DNA of 64,000 nt, from positions 29,633-93,632 of the forward strand of contig URTA01000005.1 in NCBI GenBank assembly GCA_900550645.1. The letters run 5' to 3'. Source of the stretch: an uncultured Porphyromonadaceae bacterium (lineage in GTDB: Bacteria > Bacteroidota > Bacteroidia > Bacteroidales > Muribaculaceae). The first letter of the stretch is position 1; every line of letters starts with the position of its first letter. The notes under the pieces were generated by a model. The model ran no database searches. It was not told the DNA's origin and saw only the letters and a list, made by a program, of their open reading frames with translations. Below, piece after piece: positions 33,994 through 43,422 of the stretch. The position numbers and the translations under genes are program-made.

Positions 33994-35691
33994 TCAATAT
34001 GTTTGTTGTTTGTTTCTGTTCATGTAGTCAATGAGTATCTGCGCACTGCGTTCGCCAGGTGTAATGACCTCAAGTATAGCCGGGGCGAGCCTCGGAGCGA
34101 GAAACATAGGCAGCGTCTGCTGCAGTTGGTTCGCAGAGAAAGCAGCAAAATACTCTATGCCGTATGCCGGGGCAAGCATATTCAGCGGCAGTCGCGGCGG
34201 AGCGCAGAAATAACGTTCACGCTCGGGCAAGGAGCGTGTAGAAGGTATGAAGCGGAAAATGCCGCCGCCCTGATTGTTCAATACAATAATCTTCAGCCGT
34301 TCCGGTATTTCAGCTATGGATAGTGCGCCAATGTCATACGCCATAGACATATCGCCTGTCACGAGCACTGTCGTTTCAGGATAAGCCATTGCTGCGCCTA
34401 TCGCAGTTGAAAGGCAGCCATCGATGCCTGATACCCCTCGGTTGCAGTAGCAGCCATGCGGCATTGAGGACATGCACAGCTGCGCGTAACGCACTGAAGC
34501 GCCGTTGCTTAACTGCACATTGAAATCATCGTGCATGCTGTCAAATATCATCTGGCAAGCACGCAAGTCGCTCCAGTCAGCTGACCCAACAAACCGGTTG
34601 TGCGAAGCGATGGCATCCTTCTTGCACGAGGACCACGCGGCTGCATAACCGTTGTCAGAATTGTTTTTAGCCAATAATTTCGCAAAAGCAGAAAGGAACA
34701 TGGCAGGATCGGCCTCTATGCGCAGCATCAGTGAATTGAAGCAGTCCACAGTAGTATGGCTATGCCCGACAGTCCAATGCTCTACTCCAGCTGAAGAGCG
34801 CAAAAACTCCTTGACCGCACGCGACACAAGTGCGCCTCCGAGGGTGATTATTATGTCAGGGCGCAAATCTTCGCGCTGTTGTGGCGTAAGGTGCGATAGG
34901 ATAACGTCAACCGCACTGTGCTGACGCGGCAGATGCAGGTTGGATACCGTTTCGTGCATCACATACACATTAGGCAATGAGACAAGTCGCAGCATTGCCT
35001 TGTTCAAGTGGTCGTCTGGGAGCATGAATCCGGCAACGACAAGCACACGTTTGCCAGCCGCCTGTTGCGCCAGGTCGTAAACTGTATCTTTTGCCAGTAT
35101 GTCCTCTGTTTCCACACAGCTGATTTTCCGCTGTTGCGAGAACGGGATTTGCCTGCCCGAAGTCAATGGTTCGTCAAGACGCACGTTGATATGCACCGGA
35201 CCGCGCCGGCGGCGCAATGCCGTAATCATGGCATCATTGACCTCGCGGTTGGCATAGCGGCACATATCCGCATTGTCAGCTGCGAAATCATGAATGTCGT
35301 AGCTTTTCTTGACGAAATTGGAGAGCGCACCAGGCTGGCGAAGCGTCTGCGAGTCGTCTTGGTCTATCCAACGCTCCGGACGGTCTGCGGAAACCACTAT
35401 AAGCGGCAGTCCCTGATAGTATGCCTCGGCCACGGCTGGAGCATAGTTTAGAAGAGCCGTGCCTGAAGTGCATACCAAAGCGACAGGCTCACGCGAAATC
35501 TGGGCTAAACCTAGGGCTACAAACGCGGCTGACCGTTCGTCAATCACTATATGCGTCTCGACCTTGGGGAGCGAATCTACCGCCAAAAGCATCGGTGCAT
35601 TGCGCGAGCCGGGCGAGCAAACTATATGCCTGACACCATGGCTATGTAATACGTCAGCTATTATGCGGCAATTCTGCTTGTGTGTTCCCAT
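33994..35691 (-). CDS. menD: SEPHCHC synthase (2-oxoglutarate decarboxylase type)
   Basis: ThDP-dependent condensation of 2-oxoglutarate with isochorismate. 565 aa. Visible: CSPGSRNAPMLLAVD near the N-terminus (isochorismate side), and VLVTGDMSMAYDIGAL with the later NNQGGGIFRFIPSTRSLPER (ThDP/Mg2+ GD...N motif). No isochorismate synthase (menF) precedes it; the fmt gene ends 1 bp upstream, so menD is embedded in an unusual operon order. Confidence 0.95.
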   Translation of the reverse strand: MGTHKQNCRIIADVLHSHGVRHIVCSPGSRNAPMLLAVDSLPKVETHIVIDERSAAFVALGLAQISREPVALVCTSGTALLNYAPAVAEAYYQGLPLIVVSADRPERWIDQDDSQTLRQPGALSNFVKKSYDIHDFAADNADMCRYANREVNDAMITALRRRRGPVHINVRLDEPLTSGRQIPFSQQRKISCVETEDILAKDTVYDLAQQAAGKRVLVVAGFMLPDDHLNKAMLRLVSLPNVYVMHETVSNLHLPRQHSAVDVILSHLTPQQREDLRPDIIITLGGALVSRAVKEFLRSSAGVEHWTVGHSHTTVDCFNSLMLRIEADPAMFLSAFAKLLAKNNSDNGYAAAWSSCKKDAIASHNRFVGSADWSDLRACQMIFDSMHDDFNVQLSNGASVRYAQLCMSSMPHGCYCNRGVSGIDGCLSTAIGAAMAYPETTVLVTGDMSMAYDIGALSIAEIPERLKIIVLNNQGGGIFRFIPSTRSLPERERYFCAPPRLPLNMLAPAYGIEYFAAFSANQLQQTLPMFLAPRLAPAILEVITPGERSAQILIDYMNRNKQQTY

Positions 35692-35692
35692 G

Positions 35693-36685
35693 TCATTCGC
35701 AAAAATCAGGGTTATAGCCGGCGAGGAATGCTTCTGCAGTCATGCGCTTTTTCCCGGCCGGCTGCAATTCAAGTATTTCTATGCAGCAGCCGTGACAATC
35801 AGTATCGCCAGTCATCACGTACATGGAATTTTTCAACACATTCACTTTGCCGCTGTCTATTTTGCCGCCTGATGTCATGCCCTGCACACCGTCAACAGTG
35901 AAGGGACGTACTGCGGACACAAATATTTTGGCGCAAACCTGCTTGCCATTAGCGTCATGAATGAACGTGTAAGCAGCTGGGTAGGGAGAAAGCCCGCGCA
36001 CTTGATTGTGTATAGTTTCGGTGTTTTGAGACCAGTCGATATGGCAATCCTCCTTGAATATCTTAGGGGCTGGAGTAAACTCACCCTCGGGCTGCGGCAT
36101 CGGCTTTGCAGTGCCGGCAGCTATCATCTCCACGGTTTTAACCACTTCCTCCGCACCAATCGCCATAAGCCGGTCATGCACATCTCCGACATTGTCTGTC
36201 GGCAATATTTCAATTTTTCGCTGCGAAAGGATGTCTCCGGTGTCAATCTCGTGCTTAAGCATGAATGTAGTCACTCCAGTCTCTGTTTCGCCGTTCATGA
36301 CAGCCCAGTTTATAGGGGCTGCACCACGGTATTTGGGCAACAGGGAAGCGTGCAGGTTGAATGTGCCGAGCGGGGGCATCTGCCACACAGCCTGAGGCAG
36401 CATGCGGAATGCGATCACGATAAACAGGTCAGCGCCTATAGCCTGAAGAACATCTATAAACTGCGGGTCTTTCAGGTTGGCGGGCTGCAACAGAGGCAGT
36501 CCATGCGCCTCTGCATACTTCTTGACATCGCTTTGGTACATCTTGTGTCCGCGTCCGGCAGGCTTGTCGGGCATGGTTACGACTGCTGCGATGTTCGCGC
36601 CCTTTGACACCAGCGCGTCAAGCGAGGCAACGGCAAATTCCGGAGTGCCGAAAAACACTATTTTTATATCTTGGAGTTTCTTCAT
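35693..36685 (-). CDS. fmt: Methionyl-tRNA formyltransferase
   Basis: Formylates initiator Met-tRNA with 10-formyl-THF. 330 aa. Visible: IVFFGTPEFAV, the folate motif SLLPKYRGAAPINWAVMNGE and the Asp of EIDTGDIL, then an OB-like C-terminal domain beginning DNVRG-like PVTG..., with a LELQPAGKKRM end typical of Fmt. 33 bp after the ClC gene and 1 bp before menD, so co-transcribed with both. Confidence 0.96.
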   Translation of the reverse strand: MKKLQDIKIVFFGTPEFAVASLDALVSKGANIAAVVTMPDKPAGRGHKMYQSDVKKYAEAHGLPLLQPANLKDPQFIDVLQAIGADLFIVIAFRMLPQAVWQMPPLGTFNLHASLLPKYRGAAPINWAVMNGETETGVTTFMLKHEIDTGDILSQRKIEILPTDNVGDVHDRLMAIGAEEVVKTVEMIAAGTAKPMPQPEGEFTPAPKIFKEDCHIDWSQNTETIHNQVRGLSPYPAAYTFIHDANGKQVCAKIFVSAVRPFTVDGVQGMTSGGKIDSGKVNVLKNSMYVMTGDTDCHGCCIEILELQPAGKKRMTAEAFLAGYNPDFCE

Positions 36686-36718
36686 TGTTCACCAATGTTT
36701 ATGCCGCAATATATGCTG

Positions 36719-38518
36719 TCAGTCGTCAGAATAATGGCGCAACAGTTTGCGGTATGAATTGAAAATCTTGGATTTTGACACGAAGCCGACGTATTTCGTG
36801 CCGTCAACTACGGGAAGGTTCCATGCGTTGGTCTTGTCGAAAATGCGCATTACATTTTCCATTGAGTCGTGTATGTCGATACGGTCGGGAGGCATTGACA
36901 TGAACCGGCGCACGTGCATTTTCTTGTAGAGGTCGGGGCGGAACATGATGTTGCGTATGTCATCGAGCAATACTACGCCGACAAGGTTGTTCTCATCGTC
37001 CACAACCGGGAACAGGTTGCGCGTCGATGTGGCAATAGTATCGACAACCTGTTTGAGGGTCATGTCAGGCGTCACGCTCTTGAAGTCGCGCTCGATGAGT
37101 TCATCGACATTCAGCATGGTTAGCACGGCCTTGTCCTTATGGTGCGTAAGCAAGTCTCCGTGCTTGGCAAGACGCATGGTATAGATGCTGTACGGCTCAA
37201 AAATGCGTATGGTCATGTATGAGAGCGAAGAGACTATCAGCAGTGGCAAGAACAGGTCGTAGCCACCTGTCATCTCGGCAGTTAAGAATATCGCCATAAG
37301 CGGTGCGTGCATCACACCGCTCATCACGCCAGCCATGCCCATCAGCGCGAAATTCTTCTCTGAGACGGTCACGCCGAGGTTCAGCTCGTTGAATACATAA
37401 GCGAATAGGAATCCGGCCAATGCCCCGACAAACAACGACGGGGCAAATGTGCCTCCGACACCTCCGGCTCCGTTGGTGGCAGAGGTGGCAAACACTTTCA
37501 GCAGTACAATAGCTGACAGGACACCAGCAATTACCCACACGTTATCGCGGTCCAGATAGAAGAACGTGCCGTTTACAACTGCTTTTACATCGCCGTCGAG
37601 CAGCAGGTCGATAGTGTCATAACCCTCTCCGTACAGTGAAGGAAAAAGGAAAATGAGAATGGCAAGGATGATGCCTCCGACGAGTATCTTGACCCACCGT
37701 TTGCTGATATGCTTGAAGAATGTCTCCATTCCGAAAATGCAGCGCGTGAAGTAGAGGGAGATGAAACCGCAGAAAATGCCGAGGAGTATGGTATAAGGTA
37801 TTTTGCCTGTCAGGAACGGCTCACTCTGTGCAAAGAAAAACTCGGAGTTGTATCCCTCAAGAACGTATGCGACTGTAGCAGCTGAAACAGATGCGATAAT
37901 AAGCGGCATGACCGTCGCTGCGGTCAGGTCTATCATCAACACCTCAATAGTGAAAAGCATGCCCGCTATCGGTGCCCGGAATATGCCGGCAATACCCGCC
38001 GCCGCACCGCAGCCTACGAGTATCATCAGAATTTTTGGCGAAAGGCGGAATGCCTGGCCGATGTTGGAGCCGATAGCCGCCCCTGTGAATACAATTGGGC
38101 CCTCTGCACCGACAGAGCCGCCAAAGCCTATTGTAACCGACGATGCTACAAGCGAAGCGTATATGTTTTTCTTCTTCAGTCGCGACTTACGCCTCGAGAT
38201 GGCATAAAGCACGCGGGTGACACCGTGCGAAATGTTGTCCTTGACCACATACCGTATGAACACGGACACTATCAGTATGCCTACAACAGGAAATACCAGA
38301 TACCAGTAGTTGACGTTGCCGTCATCCATGCCGGAAGTAAGCAATCCGGAAATCAAGTGTATGAGGAGTTTGAGCAGCTGTGCCGCAAATCCGCACAGCA
38401 CACCGACAACGAGGGCAAGCATTACGAGGAAGTTTCGTTCCTTGATGTGCCGCTCACGCCATTCAGCTATGCTTATCCACAGGCGTGTCCACTTGTTGTC
38501 TCTTTCCTTGTATGCCAT
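36719..38518 (-). CDS. ClC-type chloride channel/antiporter with CBS domains
   Basis: 599 aa with about ten or more hydrophobic segments. The gating Glu (Glu139) is in GGSVGAEGPIV, the second anion motif in GGVGGTFAPSLF, and a later-helix Glu in GMLFTIEVL. The first family motif (GSGIPE) is replaced by NISHGVT, as seen in divergent ClC members. The C-terminus (about 455-590) has two CBS-like modules (LIERDFKSVTPDMTLKQVV, RDIHDSMENVMRIF-type). Direction of transport (channel or H+ exchanger) cannot be told by eye. Inside the fmt/men operon. Confidence 0.88.
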   Translation of the reverse strand: MAYKERDNKWTRLWISIAEWRERHIKERNFLVMLALVVGVLCGFAAQLLKLLIHLISGLLTSGMDDGNVNYWYLVFPVVGILIVSVFIRYVVKDNISHGVTRVLYAISRRKSRLKKKNIYASLVASSVTIGFGGSVGAEGPIVFTGAAIGSNIGQAFRLSPKILMILVGCGAAAGIAGIFRAPIAGMLFTIEVLMIDLTAATVMPLIIASVSAATVAYVLEGYNSEFFFAQSEPFLTGKIPYTILLGIFCGFISLYFTRCIFGMETFFKHISKRWVKILVGGIILAILIFLFPSLYGEGYDTIDLLLDGDVKAVVNGTFFYLDRDNVWVIAGVLSAIVLLKVFATSATNGAGGVGGTFAPSLFVGALAGFLFAYVFNELNLGVTVSEKNFALMGMAGVMSGVMHAPLMAIFLTAEMTGGYDLFLPLLIVSSLSYMTIRIFEPYSIYTMRLAKHGDLLTHHKDKAVLTMLNVDELIERDFKSVTPDMTLKQVVDTIATSTRNLFPVVDDENNLVGVVLLDDIRNIMFRPDLYKKMHVRRFMSMPPDRIDIHDSMENVMRIFDKTNAWNLPVVDGTKYVGFVSKSKIFNSYRKLLRHYSDD

Positions 38519-38530
38519 TCTTCGGTTGTT

Positions 38531-39958
38531 TTATTTCCCTTTGCCGAGCAATACGGTGCGGACTGTGTAGATTAATATTTTGAAATCGACGGATATGGAC
38601 ATATTCGACAGGTAGAGCAAATCATAAGGTACACGCTCGATCATCTGGTCAACATCTGAGGCGTACCCGTATTTCACCATTCCCCACGAGGTTATGCCTG
38701 GGCGAACCTGGTGCAGGAGCGTATAGTATGGTGCTTTCTCGAGTATTTGGCGTATATAGAACTCACGTTCAGGACGTGGGCCGACGAGCGACATGTCACC
38801 TGTCAGCACATTCCAGAACTGTGGCAGCTCGTCTATGCGGTATTTGCGCATGATGCGGCCGATACGTGTCACACGTGGGTCATTGTCACTTGACAGCTGC
38901 GGTCCGGCGGCCTCGGCATCTACATACATAGTGCGGAACTTGTAGATGAAGAATGGGCTGCGGTGACGGCCTATGCGCTGCTGCCGATAGAAAACCGGGC
39001 CTTTTGAATCTGACTTTATCAGGAACGCAAGTATAAGGAACGGCGCTGCCAGCAAAATCAGCGCAATGGCTGAAATCAAGACATCGAGCGTGCGTTTGAT
39101 GTTCTGCGATGCTTCGCGCAGGTGAGGTGTAGTCAAATCGACAAATGGCTCACCGTATATATCCTGAAGCCGAATGCCAGAAGTCAAGTAAGACTGCAGG
39201 TCTGGTGCAATTTTCACCGGTATGTCGAGGGCGAAAAGCCGTCCCAGTAATTTTAGCAATCCCGAATCAGACGTAGAGGGCAGTGTGATTAGTATCTGTG
39301 AAATCTTGTCCCTTTGGCACACATCTTTCAGGTCTTCAAGCGAGTACACTGGCTTTCCTAAGAACTCACGCCCTACGGCATCGCTGTCTATAAGCACATA
39401 GCCCTCAGCCACATACCCGAGGTTGGCAAGCGACGATTCGAGCCTGCGTGTCTCCTCGCGTGCCTTGTCTCGTGTGCCGATTATTATGGTCCGGAATGCC
39501 CACCTGTTTTGCCTGATTTTGCGGAAACGCGCACCCGTCAGGATTACCCGGCCGAGGTATGTCATGCCAAACAGAAGTCCGAATATCGTCGCCAGCATGG
39601 CGTAGTTGCTCGATGATACGGCTATCTGGTCATTGGTTAGCAGGACAAGGTAAATCAACAGGGTGTTGATAATCGCGGTATAAGCGGTCGTATACAGTTC
39701 CTGCAACCTTGACCGTTGGAATGGATTGTTGTAATATCCGGACAGCCAATATACAAAGAGCATGACCAGCGGAAACAGGATTTCCTCAACAAGCATTTTG
39801 TTGTCGGCCAGGTACATCCACAGGGTATAGGTATGCGCCTCATAATCCCCCACCGAAAAGTGGAAGAAGCGGTAGACATTGAACAGCAGAAACGCAATGC
39901 TCGTCGTCAACCAGTCGGAGAACACATATTTAGCCCTTTGTGTGTTGATCGAGACCAC
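38531..39958 (-). CDS. Polyprenyl glycosylphosphotransferase (WcaJ/WbaP-like)
   Basis: 475 aa. N-terminal four to five hydrophobic segments (VFSDWLTTSIAFLLFNVY and so on), a Rossmann-like middle (IIGTRDKAREE) and the bacterial sugar-transferase C-terminal domain: KRTLDVLISAIALILLAAPF, FRTMYVDAE, KYRIDELPQFWNVLTGDMSLVGPRPE and QVRPGITSWGMVKYG. Initiates polysaccharide chains by moving a sugar-1-phosphate to undecaprenyl phosphate; the sugar is unknown. The start overlaps tsaC by 29 bp. No other capsule genes lie nearby. Confidence 0.88.
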   Translation of the reverse strand: MVSINTQRAKYVFSDWLTTSIAFLLFNVYRFFHFSVGDYEAHTYTLWMYLADNKMLVEEILFPLVMLFVYWLSGYYNNPFQRSRLQELYTTAYTAIINTLLIYLVLLTNDQIAVSSSNYAMLATIFGLLFGMTYLGRVILTGARFRKIRQNRWAFRTIIIGTRDKAREETRRLESSLANLGYVAEGYVLIDSDAVGREFLGKPVYSLEDLKDVCQRDKISQILITLPSTSDSGLLKLLGRLFALDIPVKIAPDLQSYLTSGIRLQDIYGEPFVDLTTPHLREASQNIKRTLDVLISAIALILLAAPFLILAFLIKSDSKGPVFYRQQRIGRHRSPFFIYKFRTMYVDAEAAGPQLSSDNDPRVTRIGRIMRKYRIDELPQFWNVLTGDMSLVGPRPEREFYIRQILEKAPYYTLLHQVRPGITSWGMVKYGYASDVDQMIERVPYDLLYLSNMSISVDFKILIYTVRTVLLGKGK

Positions 39959-40535
39959 TGTCGAATATTCTTATGTTAGTTACTGTACCGCCTGCCGACA
40001 CTTTGATGATGTCGGACGGCTGCATTTGCGGACGGCCTTCCCTACCTGTTTCACATACATAGTCCACAGCATCTATGATTTGCCGGTCGATTTGTGAGAA
40101 TGTCGCAGGTGCAGGTTGCCCTGAAATGTTGGCAGATGTAGACACGAGCGGAGAACCAAGCCGCTGGCATAGTTCAGCGCAAAATTCATAGCCGGGTATG
40201 CGTATGCCTACAGACCCGTCCTCGGCGAGAAGCAACGGGGATATGCCGTGTGCGCAGTCGTATATGATTGTAGTAGGGCGTTTGGCGTTTGCCAAAATGC
40301 GTCTTGCAGCATCTGGAACAGTTGCCACATGACGAGCTGTCATATCCATGTCGGCTACCAACAGCAGCATTGACTTGGCAGACGGACGGTGCTTGATATC
40401 GAAAATGCGGCTTACGGCATTGCCGTTGCACGCATCACAGCCCAGTCCCCACACGGTATCAGTAGGGTAAAGTATCACCCCACCGCCGCGCAACACGCTG
40501 ACTGCCGCTTCTATATCGTCCTTTTCACTCATCAC
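39930..40535 (-). CDS. tsaC: L-threonylcarbamoyladenylate synthase (Sua5/YrdC)
   Basis: Makes threonylcarbamoyl-AMP for t6A37 tRNA modification. 201 aa with the YrdC fold: ILYPTDTVWGLGCDA, KHRPSAKSMLLLVADM (binding loop with KHR...S.K), and SVGIRIPGYEFCAELCQRLGSPLVSTSANISGQP. First gene of the likely operon through menE, with a promoter at 40552-40559. Confidence 0.93.
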   Translation of the reverse strand: MMSEKDDIEAAVSVLRGGGVILYPTDTVWGLGCDACNGNAVSRIFDIKHRPSAKSMLLLVADMDMTARHVATVPDAARRILANAKRPTTIIYDCAHGISPLLLAEDGSVGIRIPGYEFCAELCQRLGSPLVSTSANISGQPAPATFSQIDRQIIDAVDYVCETGREGRPQMQPSDIIKVSAGGTVTNIRIFDSGLDQHTKG

Positions 40536-40551
40536 TGCTGCATTGAACTTA

Positions 40552-40559
40552 CAAAGTTA
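40552..40559 (-). promoter_or_regulatory. Promoter of the tsaC-...-menE operon
   Basis: -7 element TAACTTTG on the minus strand with a -33 TTTG (40580-40583 on the plus strand) 20 bp upstream. The -33 lies within the nadE stop region. It may drive about nine kb of tightly spaced genes. Confidence 0.65.
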
Positions 40560-40578
40560 CACAAAATGCCGTGAATTG

Positions 40579-42510
40579 TCAAATGGCATCTACCTCGTCG
40601 AGCCAGATGCGTGAACATGCGTCGGAGGGCATGCGCCAGTCAGCGCGTGGCGATATGGACACGCTTCCAGTCTTCGGACCGTCAGGCAGGCACGAGCGTT
40701 TGAACTGCTGCGCAAAGAACCGCCGGTAGAATGTCCGCAACCAATGGCGCACTACATCAGCATCGTACGTCCCGGCGAATGCAGTCATGGCAAGCATGAA
40801 GACCTTGCGCGGCGTGAAGCCGTAGCGCATGGTATAGTAGAGGAAGAAGTCGTGAAGCTCGTAGGGTCCTACGAGGTCTTCTGTCTTTTGCGAAATGTTG
40901 CCGTTCTTGTCAGCTGGTATCAGTTCGGGGCTGACGGGTGTGTTGACTATGTCCATGAGGGCGTCGCGCAATTCCGCATCTTCCTCACGGCACGCTATCC
41001 ACTCCACCAGGTGGCGCACTAATGTCTTGGGTACAGATGTGTTGACCGAATACATAGAGATGTGGTCGGCATTGTATGTACACCAGCCCAGCGCGAGTTC
41101 AGACAGGTCGCCCGTGCCGAGCACCATTGCCCCGACGCGGTTGCCGTAGTCCATCAGTATCTGCGTGCGTTCACGCGCCTGGCAATTCTCGTATGTCACG
41201 TCATGCACATTCTCGTCCTGCCCTATGTCATGGAAATGCTGTCTTACGGCATCGGCAATGGGTATTTCGACAGCTGTTACCCCGAGCCGCTGCATTATGG
41301 TGTGCGCATTGGTATGGGTGCGGTGCGTAGTGCCGAACCCGGGCATAGTTATCGCATAAATGCCTTTTCTGTCAAGTCCAAGCGCATCAAATGCCTTGAC
41401 GGAGATAAGCAGAGCAAGCGTAGAGTCAAGCCCTCCGGAGATTCCGACTGTTAGGTGGCGACAACCAGTCGCGCGCAGACGCTGCACAAGTCCGGCAGTC
41501 TGTATAGATGTTACCTCACGGCAGCGGTCGTCAAGCATCGGCCCGGCCGAGGGCACAAAAGGATGACGTTTTACGGTTCGGTATTCAAGCTGCCTTTCCG
41601 CATCATCTGCAGGAACGCAAGTGTCAACCGTACAGAACCCAAGTTGCTCATCATCATTCTCGTAATACGTATCTATGTGGCGGCGGTCTGCGCGTATCAT
41701 TCCCAGGTCTACGTCTGCGGTCACAGCTTGCGCAGATTCGGAGAAGCGCGGGGATTCACACAGCATCCGGCCGTCCTCGGCTATCAGGGCATTGCCTGCA
41801 TATACAGCATCTGTCGAAGACTCCCCTGCCCCAGCCGAGGCGTAAGCGTATACACAGCGCAAGCGGGCAGACTGCCCGGAAACGAGCGAGCGCAGGTAGT
41901 CGTGCTTGCCAATCAGCTCATCGGTCGCGGAAAGGTTTGCAATCACGTCTGCTCCAGCGAGCGCAATGCGGTTGCTCGGCGGCGCAGGAACCCACAAGTC
42001 CTCGCATATCTCGATGCCGACCGATGCGCCGCCGTGGCGCAGCATCACGTCAGTGCCGAAAGGCACGCTCTCGCCACAGATGCATATATCCTCACAGCGC
42101 ACATTCTTGCCGGAAGCAAACCAACGTTTTTCGTAGAATTCGTTGTAGTTCGGCAAGTATGATTTGGGCACAACAGCCTTCACTTCCCCATTAGCGCATG
42201 CCGCCGCGCAGTTGTACAAACGGCCTTGGTGCATCAGCGGCACGCCTACGATAGCCATCAGCCGAGTGCCAGCAGTAGCCTCGGCAACACGCGCAAGAGC
42301 CACCTCTGCCGCTGTAAGCATCAGCTGTTGGTGGAAGAGGTCGCCACATGTATAGCCAGTCAACCCAAGTTCGGGCAAGACAAGCAGCTCACAGCCGCGT
42401 GATACAGCATCTCGCACTGATGCAAGTGTCTGTTCCTCATTATATTTTACATCGGCGACCTTAACCAGCGGAAAGGCCGCAGAAACACGATAAAATCCAA
42501 ATCTATCCAT
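40579..42510 (-). CDS. nadE: NAD+ synthetase, glutamine-dependent
   Basis: Last step of NAD synthesis. About 643 aa: N-terminal nitrilase-like glutaminase (Glu in LPELGLTGY, Lys in VPKSYLPNYNEFYEKR, Cys in GIEICEDLW) and C-terminal ATP-pyrophosphatase (SGGLDSTLAL P-loop). ATG 42510 (MDRFGFYRVSAAFPLVKVAD) matches the family start; the longer frame to 42576 overlaps the promoter region and is rejected. Monocistronic by appearance. Confidence 0.95.
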   Translation of the reverse strand: MDRFGFYRVSAAFPLVKVADVKYNEEQTLASVRDAVSRGCELLVLPELGLTGYTCGDLFHQQLMLTAAEVALARVAEATAGTRLMAIVGVPLMHQGRLYNCAAACANGEVKAVVPKSYLPNYNEFYEKRWFASGKNVRCEDICICGESVPFGTDVMLRHGGASVGIEICEDLWVPAPPSNRIALAGADVIANLSATDELIGKHDYLRSLVSGQSARLRCVYAYASAGAGESSTDAVYAGNALIAEDGRMLCESPRFSESAQAVTADVDLGMIRADRRHIDTYYENDDEQLGFCTVDTCVPADDAERQLEYRTVKRHPFVPSAGPMLDDRCREVTSIQTAGLVQRLRATGCRHLTVGISGGLDSTLALLISVKAFDALGLDRKGIYAITMPGFGTTHRTHTNAHTIMQRLGVTAVEIPIADAVRQHFHDIGQDENVHDVTYENCQARERTQILMDYGNRVGAMVLGTGDLSELALGWCTYNADHISMYSVNTSVPKTLVRHLVEWIACREEDAELRDALMDIVNTPVSPELIPADKNGNISQKTEDLVGPYELHDFFLYYTMRYGFTPRKVFMLAMTAFAGTYDADVVRHWLRTFYRRFFAQQFKRSCLPDGPKTGSVSISPRADWRMPSDACSRIWLDEVDAI

Positions 42511-42583
42511 TACGCAGTTCGATATTCGCAGACAATCTGCGGCGAGCCGCAGATGCCGTGGAACGGTTACGTTCATTTTATTG

Positions 42584-42591
42584 CAAAAGTA
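42584..42591 (-). promoter_or_regulatory. -7 element for nadE
   Basis: TACTTTTG on the minus strand (TAnnTTTG), about 74 bp upstream of ATG 42510. The -33 is not convincing. Confidence 0.5.
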
Positions 42592-42712
42592 ACAAACTAT
42601 TTCCGATTAATCAACGTTACTACGGATAAATATAGTACAAACACGCAAGCCCGGAATGGATGCCAGCCTGGGGTTGCACATAAACAAACCCGAATAAACT
42701 ATGAAATGCTCA

Positions 42713-43192
42713 ATGAACAAACTAATCGCGGTCGGGGCTCTTGCTTTGGCAGGGCTGTCCGGCATCGGCTCTACGGCAAGTGCCAAGGGCAACGAGATGA
42801 CACTGGGTCTCGCCGGCGGTGTCGCCACCCACAACAGCGGCGGTTATGCTGACATCTACTTCCAGTATACTATCGCGCCTCACGTGCGTATAGCACCGGA
42901 AGTCGGCTACATTTTCCGCAATGACTGTCTCTCTGGTTTTGAATTCTCTGTGGATATGCACTTCCCTTTCCGTCTGGCCAAAGGGTTTAACATATATCCC
43001 CTGACAGGTCTCACCCTCAACAACTGGAATGTTGACCATGGGGGCGACTATACCCGCGTTGGTGCAGACTTCGGTGCTGGTTTCGATATCTATCTGACAT
43101 CAACATTCAAGCTCTCGCTGCAAGGCAAGTACTCCCTCATGGACGACTGCAGTGGCGGCTTCTTCAACATCGGCTTCGGCTACGTATTCTGA
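42713..43192 (+). CDS. Small outer-membrane beta-barrel-like protein
   Basis: 159 aa from ATG 42713 (ATG 42701 adds four residues, MKCS). Signal peptide MNKLIAVGALALAGLSG ending near ASA, then alternating hydrophobic strands and turns (FQYTIAPHVRIAPEVGYIF, LQGKYSLMDDCSGGFFN) and a C-terminal Phe (FGYVF), typical of an outer-membrane barrel of the OmpX/opacity-like type. No specific role. Strong terminator 24 bp after its stop. Confidence 0.7.
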   Translation: MNKLIAVGALALAGLSGIGSTASAKGNEMTLGLAGGVATHNSGGYADIYFQYTIAPHVRIAPEVGYIFRNDCLSGFEFSVDMHFPFRLAKGFNIYPLTGLTLNNWNVDHGGDYTRVGADFGAGFDIYLTSTFKLSLQGKYSLMDDCSGGFFNIGFGYVF

Positions 43193-43215
43193 CACAGCGA
43201 CTACACTCAATTTAT

Positions 43216-43255
43216 ATCGGGAGCGGCGCATACGTTTGCCGTTCCCGATTTTTTT
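43216..43255 (+). terminator. Strong terminator before thiamine operon
   Basis: 12-bp stem with one G-U pair (ATCGGGAGCGGC at 43216 pairing with 43238-43249), followed by seven T (43249-43255). Confidence 0.85.
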
Positions 43256-43258
43256 GTA

Positions 43259-43266
43259 TAACTTTG
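43259..43266 (+). promoter_or_regulatory. Promoter of the thiamine operon
   Basis: -7 element TAACTTTG. A TTTG at 43235-43238, in the loop of the preceding terminator, lies 20 bp upstream and may serve as -33. Transcription would begin just ahead of the riboswitch. Confidence 0.7.
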
Positions 43267-43274
43267 CAGCGAAA

Positions 43275-43348
43275 GCGGGGGTGCTGCCACTTGGCGGCTG
43301 AGAACATACCCTATGAACCTGATGCGGATAATGCCGATGCAGGGAGAC
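43275..43348 (+). promoter_or_regulatory. TPP riboswitch (THI box)
   Basis: Conserved thiamine-pyrophosphate aptamer: GGGGTGC at the 5' side, GGCTGAGA (43295-43302), ACCCTATGAACCTGATGCGG (43309-43328) and ATAATGCCGATGCAGGG (43329-43345). A T-rich stretch (43351-43355) follows but no clear terminator stem is seen, so control may be translational. About 75 nt separate it from the thiD ATG. Confidence 0.95.
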
Positions 43349-43422
43349 ATTTTTTCTTGCCATTGCACATCGGGTGAACTTGGTTTTTCCAAAAACTTCC
43401 GCTAACAATTCACGCCAGTGCG

